Below, in pieces: positions 7,488-11,864 of a stretch of 11,864 nt of DNA (its first letter is position 1; every line of letters begins with the position of its first letter). The DNA lies in the NCBI GenBank assembly GCA_003451635.1, contig DMAT01000262.1:1-11864 (forward strand), given 5' to 3'. The notes below the pieces were generated by a model, which was not told the origin of the DNA, searched no databases, and was given only the letters and a program-made list of their open reading frames with translations. Source of the stretch: Syntrophus sp. (in: bacteria) (lineage in GTDB: Bacteria; Desulfobacterota; Syntrophia; Syntrophales; UBA8958). The position numbers were made by a program, and so were the translations under genes.

Positions 7488-7516
7488 TTGAAGCAATATT
7501 AAAAAAAAGATAATAG
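7488..7516 (+). promoter_or_regulatory. Weak candidate promoter ahead of the amidohydrolase remnant
   Basis: TTGAAG (7488-7493) is followed by an A-run and GATAAT (7509-7514, 15-bp spacer) or TAATAG (7511-7516, 17-bp spacer). It lies about 40 bp before the ATG at 7554. A small palindrome TTGCATTATGCAA sits just upstream at 7453-7465. The evidence is positional and weak. Confidence 0.3.
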
Positions 7517-7553
7517 GACATGGCAAACAGGTCAAAGGTGAAAGGCCCGGATC

Positions 7554-7742
7554 ATGAAAATTGACTGCCATTGCCACGTGTTCAACAACGACTGCATCCC
7601 CGCCGTAGGGCTTTTGCAGAGCCGGTTCGGCATCGTCGTCGAAAGCGGTCTCTTGGATGCCGTCAGCGCCGATGCAGGTGACGAGGAACTCGCCGCCTCC
7701 ATAAAGCAGCTCGGCGTTCTTCAACCCGGCGGCGAGGCATAA
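7554..7742 (+). pseudogene. Amidohydrolase N-terminal fragment
   Basis: The 62-residue open frame begins MKIDCHCHVFNNDCIPA, the start of metal-dependent amidohydrolase-2 type proteins. The H6-x-H8 pair would be the first two metal ligands of the TIM-barrel site. The family is normally about 300 residues or more. Here the frame stops after 62 codons, and none of the later metal ligands (His, His, Asp) follow in any plus frame. GAAAGG upstream is a usable ribosome-binding site. The similarity fades after about residue 32. The stub abuts the group II intron relic, so loss of the rest probably came with intron insertion or a later deletion. It cannot be an active enzyme. Confidence 0.62.
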
Positions 7743-8066
7743 AGAAAGAACAAAAACGGGGAACACTTTCGTCAACGAACAGGAACCGGATACGGGGTGT
7801 GGTACATCCGGGACGAGTGGGCACGTGACCATGAAGTCCTCCATCCGCAAGAGGGGTGCGCTTCATAAATCCGGCGTTTACGTGCGGAATGTTCTGTATC
7901 TTACTCTGGGAGGTCCCCCAAGTGCCACGGGACTTCACGTGTGAGAGAAATTGGCTGCATAGCGAGAGATCGCTATTGACCGCTTGGCGGAATTCAGCAG
8001 ATGGCAAGTAGGGCGACAGCAACGATCCGGAATAGAGATCCGGATGGCCTCCTCTTGCCCCTAAAA

Positions 8067-8123
8067 GACCTGGACAAATGGGTTCGCCGGAGACTGCGGT
8101 CATACGTCTGGAATCAGTGGGTT
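8067..8123 (+). pseudogene. Group II intron maturase (domain X / GIIM) fragment
   Basis: The frame reads D-L-D-K-W-V-R-R-R-L-R-S-Y-V-W-N-Q-W-V, matching the LD-x-W-(I/V)-RRRLR-x3-W-x-QW signature of the maturase domain that follows the reverse transcriptase in intron-encoded proteins. The open frame extends only from about 8001 to a stop at 8145, and nothing of the reverse transcriptase is left. An internal deletion before about 8065 and a second one just after 8120, directly into domain VI, would explain the layout. Confidence 0.6.
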
Positions 8124-8128
8124 CGTGC

Positions 8129-8166
8129 GGGAGGAGGGGAGCCGTGAGGCTCCTCCCTATCCCGAT
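8129..8166 (+). ncRNA. Group II intron domain VI with branch-point A and 3' end
   Basis: GGGAGGAGGGGAGCC (8129-8143) folds back over a GTGA loop (8144-8147) on GGCTCCTCCCTATCCC (8148-8163). The only unpaired base on the 3' strand is A8159. It lies 7 nt before the terminal T of CCCGAT (8166), which is the position expected of the lariat branch point, and the intron ends in AY as required. The stem has one A-C mismatch and two G-U pairs. A clean 34-nt domain V is not visible upstream. Confidence 0.58.
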
Positions 8167-8412
8167 TAATATTCCTTTGGATATGGGCAATCCAGAATGA
8201 ATTGGACTTATTGTTTGAGTGGCTTGATCCCGAAAGGTACGAACCACCGCAGTTAATTGTTTTGTTAAGGCCCCTTTTGTGCTATTAGATGCCTGTTTGC
8301 GGCGTCAATGGGCATCATCCCGGGTGACTTGTCCTCCCATAGCCGTTACGCCGTATCGAGACCGGTGATCGTGTATCAGGACTTCAGGCATGTGCGTATA
8401 GCACGGATAAGA

Positions 8413-9330
8413 ATGGGAACCGACCTTATTGCAAAGAAAACCGACCGGGAAGGAGACGAAGACACCGGCGGGAGACTATCCTGCACCCGCCGCCAGACCC
8501 TGATCTGGGGCGGGGCCTCCATCGTCGGCCTTTCCGCCCTGGGGACCGCCTTTGACGAGGGAACGGACAGGCCCCTGATCATCATGGAGCAGGCCCTGGG
8601 GATGATCGTCGCCGATCCGGTGCTATGCGTCGGTTGCGGTCGCTGTGAGCTCGCCTGCACGGAGTTTAACGACGGAAAGGCGGCGCCGTCGATCTCCCGC
8701 ATCAGGATCGACAGGAATCTCAATTTCGGCCCCCGGGGCGTCCCGGCCTGGCGCACCGGGCAGGGCAACTACGGTAACGGCCTCATCGTCCAGGACCTCT
8801 GCCGGCAGTGCCCCCACCCCGTTCCCTGCGCCAACATCTGTCCGGAAGACGCCATCATCCTTTCCCCCGTCAACAACGCCCGGCTCATCGATCCGGAGAA
8901 GTGCACGGGCTGCAAGATATGCCTCCGGGCCTGCCCCTGGGAGATGCTCGCCTACGATCCGGAAACCCGGAAGGCGACGAAATGCCATCTCTGCGCGGGG
9001 AAACCGAAGTGCGTGGAGGCATGCCCGGCGGGGGCGTTGAGTTATGTCCCCTGGTACAATCTGACGGGAAAGATACCTCCACGCAACCCGGACCTGCGCC
9101 TGCCTTACCCGGAGCGCCGCGTGAGCTGCCAGGAATGCCACCTCCCCGGACAGTTCCAGAACATCCGGGAGGTGGGAGCCATGATCCGGGGGATGCTGGG
9201 CGGCCGGCCCGCCGCCCCGGCGGGGGGGGCCGGATTCAAATGGATCGACATGGCCGGGGCGGTCCTCGTCCCGGTGGCCATCGGCTCCGTTCTGGTCCAT
9301 GCCCTGTTAAGGAGGTTCCTGAAACGATGA
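8413..9330 (+). CDS. Tat-exported, membrane-anchored four-cluster ferredoxin subunit (HybA-like) of an AOR complex
   Basis: This 305-residue electron-transfer subunit has a Tat signal, with twin arginines R26-R27 in C-T-R-R-Q-T-L-I-W and a hydrophobic stretch to about residue 47. Four [4Fe-4S] motifs follow: C72-x2-C75-x2-C78-x3-C82, C130-x2-C133-x5-C139-x3-C143, C164-x2-C167-x2-C170-x3-C174 and C191-x2-C194-x5-C200-x3-C204. An extra C239-x2-C242-H243 follows, and a C-terminal helix (about 277-298, AGAVLVPVAIGSVLVHALL) anchors it. Signal plus tail anchor is the HybA plan, placing the clusters outside the cytoplasm. The ATG at 8413 has GGATAAGA as a weak ribosome-binding site. The earlier in-frame ATG at 8308 has none and would add 35 residues unlike the family. 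The gene overlaps the cytochrome b gene by ATGA. Confidence 0.85.
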   Translation: MGTDLIAKKTDREGDEDTGGRLSCTRRQTLIWGGASIVGLSALGTAFDEGTDRPLIIMEQALGMIVADPVLCVGCGRCELACTEFNDGKAAPSISRIRIDRNLNFGPRGVPAWRTGQGNYGNGLIVQDLCRQCPHPVPCANICPEDAIILSPVNNARLIDPEKCTGCKICLRACPWEMLAYDPETRKATKCHLCAGKPKCVEACPAGALSYVPWYNLTGKIPPRNPDLRLPYPERRVSCQECHLPGQFQNIREVGAMIRGMLGGRPAAPAGGAGFKWIDMAGAVLVPVAIGSVLVHALLRRFLKR

Positions 9331-9989
9331 GACAGCCGCCCCTCCACCTCCTGCCGCTCAGGATCTGGCACTGGCTGAACGCCGTGATCGTCCTTGCCCT
9401 CCTGGGGACGGGCCTCTATCTGCGCCTCCACGGAATGGCGGTCATTCAGCCCCACGACCCGGTGCTGCTATGGCACAAGGGGATGGGCCTGGCGATGATC
9501 GTCACAACCCTCTTCTGGTTCATCTATGCGATCACGGGGGGCAACCAGATACACCACTACGGGATCAGGAAAGGGGACCACCGGCATATGGCCGCCCAGG
9601 CCCGCTATTATCTCTTTCACATCTTCACGGGCGGCGAAAACCCGTTCCGTTCCTCCGCCGCCGCCAAGTACAATCCCCTCCAGAAGGTTGCCTATACGGC
9701 CGTGATGTTCCTTTTTCTCCCCGCCCAGGCCGTCACGGGGCTCCTGTTCCTGAACATCCCTCCCCTGCGGGAGCAGCTGCTGGCGGGAGGCCTCATCGGC
9801 CCTTTGGGGGCCGTCCATGTCCTCTGTTACTATCTGCTGTTGTTGTACCTCATCGTCCATCTCTACATGGCCTCCCTGGGGGCGACGGTCTTTTCCCACA
9901 CGAAGGCGATGATCACGGGATATGAGGAAGAAGATGCCGGCCGTGGCCAGGAGGCAGGGGTAGCCGCCGGGAAGGGGGGACGGGCATGA
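9327..9989 (+). CDS. Di-heme cytochrome b membrane subunit of the AOR complex
   Basis: This 220-residue protein belongs to the FdnI / HydC / thiosulfate-reductase cytochrome b family and would link the Fe-S subunit to membrane quinones. Transmembrane segments lie near residues 14-33, 50-70, 118-142 and 161-184. Candidate heme ligands are H15 (RIWHWL), H50 (LLWHKG), H164 (AVHVL) and H178 (IVHLY), with the same 14-residue spacing in the last pair as in the formate dehydrogenase gamma subunit upstream. The KYNPLQK loop before helix 3 is also shared. The start ATG (9327) overlaps the ferredoxin stop and is served by GGAGG at 9311-9315. A longer open frame from 8808 is only read-through of another frame of the ferredoxin gene. 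The end overlaps the AOR start by ATGA. The tail after residue 200 is Gly/Glu/Ala-rich and probably disordered. Confidence 0.92.
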   Translation: MRQPPLHLLPLRIWHWLNAVIVLALLGTGLYLRLHGMAVIQPHDPVLLWHKGMGLAMIVTTLFWFIYAITGGNQIHHYGIRKGDHRHMAAQARYYLFHIFTGGENPFRSSAAAKYNPLQKVAYTAVMFLFLPAQAVTGLLFLNIPPLREQLLAGGLIGPLGAVHVLCYYLLLLYLIVHLYMASLGATVFSHTKAMITGYEEEDAGRGQEAGVAAGKGGRA

Positions 9990-11864
9990 GCCGCTACGGG
10001 GGCTGGGCCGGCAAGGTCCTCCGGGTCGATCTGTCCACGGGGCGGATCGGGACGGAAGACACGATCGACCTGTATAAGGACTATCTCGGCGGTACGGGGA
10101 TCGGCTACAAGGTGATGTGGGAGGAGGTCCCCCCCGGGACGAAACCCTACGACCCGGAAAACAGGATCGTCTTTGCCGTCGGCCCCCTGGCGGGGACGGG
10201 GGTCCCCTGCAACGGGCGAACGGCCGTCACGACCCTCTGGCCCACCTGCTGGCCCATCCCCCTCGTCGCTTCGGGACACATGGGGGGGCATTTCGCCGCC
10301 AAGCTCAAATACGCGGGCTACGACGCCGTTATCATCCAGGGGAAGGCGGAGCGCCCCGTCTGGCTCATGATCGCCGATGACAAGGTCGAGCTGCACGACG
10401 CCCGCCGGATCTGGGGTCAGGGTATCCGCGCCGCCACGATGGCCGTCGCCGAGGTCATGGCGCCGGACGCGGTGGTGGCCGCCATCGGCCCGGCGGGAGA
10501 GAACATGGTCCCCATGTCCGTCCTTATCAACTCCGTTTCCCACTCCGCCGGGGGCATCGGTTCGGTCATGGGGTCCAAGAATCTCAAGGCCATCGGCGTC
10601 CGGGGCACGGGAAGCGTCCGGATTGCGGGAAAGAAGGAGGACTGGGAGCGGCTCATCAAGTACCACCTCTCCCTTTTGGGGGGCAACAACCAGCACGTCG
10701 TCCCCAATTCCCCCCAGCCCTGGGCGGAGTTCTACGACCCGAAGTCCAGGTGGAACGCCGCCCGGGGTCGGCGCTGGGGCAAGGCCGGCCATCTGGTGGA
10801 TACGGGGACCTGCGATCCCCGGCAGGCAAACCGGATCGCCTACCGGTCGAACATGGCCGCCTTTTTTATGGGAGACGACGCCTGGCAGTACACCGTCCGG
10901 GGAAACGGCTGCACGAGCTGCCCCATCCGCTGCCACACCATAACGAAGGTCCCCCGTGTCACCGCCAAATACGGCATCCCCGCCGTGGGGCAGAATACCT
11001 GCGTAGGTTTCATGTTCGGCAGCGCCTTCTTCAAGGACCTTCCCGGAGGCCTCCGGGGCAAGACCGGCCTGGAGGCGTGTATGGTCGGTATGCACCTCGC
11101 CGACGACCAGGGGATCTGGTGCAATTACATGCAACTCCAACGTGATTTCGTGAAACTCTACTACGGCGGGGTGATCAAAAGGAAGCTGGGGGCCCGGGAG
11201 TTCGCCAGTTATCCCTGGGATAAATACGAGGCGGGAGATCCCGCCTTCCTCTTCGAGCTCCTGCCCCGGATCGCCAGGAAGGAGGGAGAGCTGGCCACGG
11301 TCCTTGGACTGGGCACGGGCTACCTTCTGGAGCGCTGGGGCCTCTCCGAGGAGGAATGGGGAAACGACAAGGACCTCTCCTACTGGAAGATGGGCCATCC
11401 CAAACACCACGCCTCGGAAGAGACGGGGCAGTGCGGCCTCCTCATCAATCTGATCTACAACCGCGACGCCCAGTGCCACTCCCATACCAATTTCATCCGC
11501 AACGGCCTGCCCCTGCACGTCCAGAAGCGGCTGGCCGCCGAGACCTGGGGGGACCCCGAGGCCGTGGACGCCCTGGGGGACTACCGGCCCATGCACCCGG
11601 CCAAGGCCCGGATGGCCAAGTGGGCCCTCCTCCGCAAGGAACTCCACGATTCCCTCTCCCTGTGCAACTGGATGGGTCCCTGGGTGGCCTCGCCGCTCCG
11701 GGAGCGGGGCTACCGGGGCGACGACTCCCTCGAATCGATGCTCTACTCACTGGCGACGGGGGACGACAAGGACCGGGCGGAACTGGACCGGGTCGGGGAG
11801 CGCATCTTCCTTCTCCACCGGGCGCTGACGATCCGCGGCATGGGGACGAAGGAGATGCGGACCC
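9986..11864 (+). CDS. Aldehyde:ferredoxin oxidoreductase family protein (YdhV-like), 3' end outside window
   Basis: At least 626 codons are open to the right edge with no stop. The protein starts MSRYGGWAGKVLRVDLSTG and continues with LGGTGIGYKVMWEEVPPG and IVFAVGPLAGTGVPCNGR, the N-terminal pterin-binding domain of the AOR family, which carries a tungsten or molybdenum bis-pterin. The [4Fe-4S] ligands are C309-x2-C312-x3-C316 (GCTSCPIRC) and C560 in DSLSLCNWM, corresponding to Pyrococcus furiosus AOR Cys288/291/295/494. Family members run about 600-700 residues (E. coli YdhV about 700), so most of it is present. It has no export signal of its own. AAGGGGGGAC gives a good ribosome-binding site, and translation is coupled to the cytochrome b gene. 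The partners suggest oxidation of an aldehyde, or reduction of a carboxylate, coupled to quinones. A benzoyl-CoA-reductase-like BamB role is a less likely alternative, as BamB partners are absent. The substrate is unknown. Confidence 0.9.
   Translation, partial: MSRYGGWAGKVLRVDLSTGRIGTEDTIDLYKDYLGGTGIGYKVMWEEVPPGTKPYDPENRIVFAVGPLAGTGVPCNGRTAVTTLWPTCWPIPLVASGHMGGHFAAKLKYAGYDAVIIQGKAERPVWLMIADDKVELHDARRIWGQGIRAATMAVAEVMAPDAVVAAIGPAGENMVPMSVLINSVSHSAGGIGSVMGSKNLKAIGVRGTGSVRIAGKKEDWERLIKYHLSLLGGNNQHVVPNSPQPWAEFYDPKSRWNAARGRRWGKAGHLVDTGTCDPRQANRIAYRSNMAAFFMGDDAWQYTVRGNGCTSCPIRCHTITKVPRVTAKYGIPAVGQNTCVGFMFGSAFFKDLPGGLRGKTGLEACMVGMHLADDQGIWCNYMQLQRDFVKLYYGGVIKRKLGAREFASYPWDKYEAGDPAFLFELLPRIARKEGELATVLGLGTGYLLERWGLSEEEWGNDKDLSYWKMGHPKHHASEETGQCGLLINLIYNRDAQCHSHTNFIRNGLPLHVQKRLAAETWGDPEAVDALGDYRPMHPAKARMAKWALLRKELHDSLSLCNWMGPWVASPLRERGYRGDDSLESMLYSLATGDDKDRAELDRVGERIFLLHRALTIRGMGTKEMRT

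Larger units (their letters stand above)
7797..8166 (+). mobile_element. Decayed group II intron (relic)
   Basis: Two independent signs point to this. A peptide typical of intron maturase domain X lies at 8067-8123, and a domain VI hairpin at 8129-8163 is followed by the intron end ...CCCGAT at 8166. The stretch CTTGGCGGAATTCAGCAGATGGCA near 7983-8006 also recalls sequence just ahead of the intron protein in many bacterial group II introns (from memory). The 3' boundary is well defined. The 5' boundary is not: GTGTG at 7797 and GTGCG at 7856 or 7882 are all candidates for the GUGYG intron start. At about 310-370 bp it lacks the roughly 1.2-kb protein gene and any recognisable domain V, so it could not splice or move by itself. 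Confidence 0.6.

Noticed and set aside
8081..8124. A possible group II intron domain V just upstream of domain VI
   Set aside because: Short complementary stretches exist (CCGGA with TCTGG), but I could not build the canonical 34-nt fold with its conserved triad and bulge. The same bases read better as maturase codons.
7663..8247. Minus-strand open frame of 194 codons across the intron relic
   Set aside because: Its translation is antisense to intron RNA and maturase sequence; such frames are often annotated as hypothetical proteins in intron copies, but nothing supports translation.
8308..8412. Earlier start for the Tat-signal ferredoxin
   Set aside because: No ribosome-binding site, and the added 35 residues do not resemble a Tat leader; 8413 is more plausible, though not proven.
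8808..9326. N-terminal extension of the cytochrome b gene from an upstream in-frame start
   Set aside because: The extension is an out-of-frame reading of the ferredoxin gene. The ATG at 9327 has a GGAGG site, the ATGA overlap and the family N-terminus.
9863..11647. Long minus-strand open frame (about 594 codons) opposite the AOR gene
   Set aside because: It is the mirror of a high-G+C gene with strong third-position bias; the product is Gly/Pro/Asp/Val-rich without domain signatures, while the plus strand encodes an unmistakable AOR.
1..11864. CRISPR arrays, tRNA or rRNA genes, riboswitches, toxin-antitoxin pairs, complete insertion sequences
   Set aside because: I saw no regularly spaced repeats, no cloverleaf with a TTCGA-type arm, no recognisable riboswitch core and no transposase frame.

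Overview
The window looks like chromosome of an anaerobic, respiratory or syntrophic bacterium. The best guess is a Desulfobacterota (deltaproteobacterial) relative of the Syntrophales/Syntrophobacterales. This rests on a membrane-bound formate dehydrogenase of the FdnGHI type, a second lone molybdopterin oxidoreductase, and an aldehyde:ferredoxin-oxidoreductase (AOR) family enzyme linked to cytochrome b. It is an inference from gene content and protein flavour; there is no rRNA or other marker here.

Region 1 (1-3422) is the distal part of a formate dehydrogenase operon: the C-terminal ~615 codons of the catalytic subunit, then the four-cluster Fe-S subunit and the di-heme cytochrome b subunit, closed by a strong intrinsic terminator. 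The catalytic subunit frame carries an in-frame TAG (1072-1074) inside well conserved sequence, with coding fully intact on both sides.

Region 2 (3500-5250) holds a flavodoxin-fold NAD(P)H:quinone-oxidoreductase-like gene. It runs convergently, with a 28-bp overlap, into a two-gene minus-strand module: a small XRE-type regulator translationally coupled to a four-helix membrane protein. The module's promoter contains a 7-bp inverted repeat over the -35 box, which suggests autoregulation.

Region 3 (5253-7418) is a stand-alone 692-residue DMSO-reductase-family oxidoreductase with a formate-dehydrogenase-like Cys-His pair. Its N-terminal Fe-S motif is unusual, with Asp where a Cys ligand is expected. 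A long hairpin follows the gene.

Region 4 (7419-8412) is a gene graveyard: the N-terminal stub of an amidohydrolase and a decayed group II intron. The intron is recognised from a maturase (domain X) peptide fragment and a domain VI hairpin with the branch-point A exactly 7 nt from the intron end. The intron protein is almost entirely deleted.

Region 5 (8413-11864) is a clearly more G+C-rich operon with ATGA start/stop overlaps: a Tat-exported, membrane-anchored four-cluster ferredoxin (HybA-like), a di-heme cytochrome b, and the first ~626 codons of an AOR-family tungsten/molybdenum enzyme that runs off the window. The arrangement recalls E. coli ydhYVWXUT and suggests a membrane-bound AOR feeding or drawing electrons from the quinone pool. 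The FDH and AOR systems are built alike (pterin enzyme, four-cluster ferredoxin, di-heme cytochrome b), so the window reads as an electron-transfer locus assembled from separately acquired modules.
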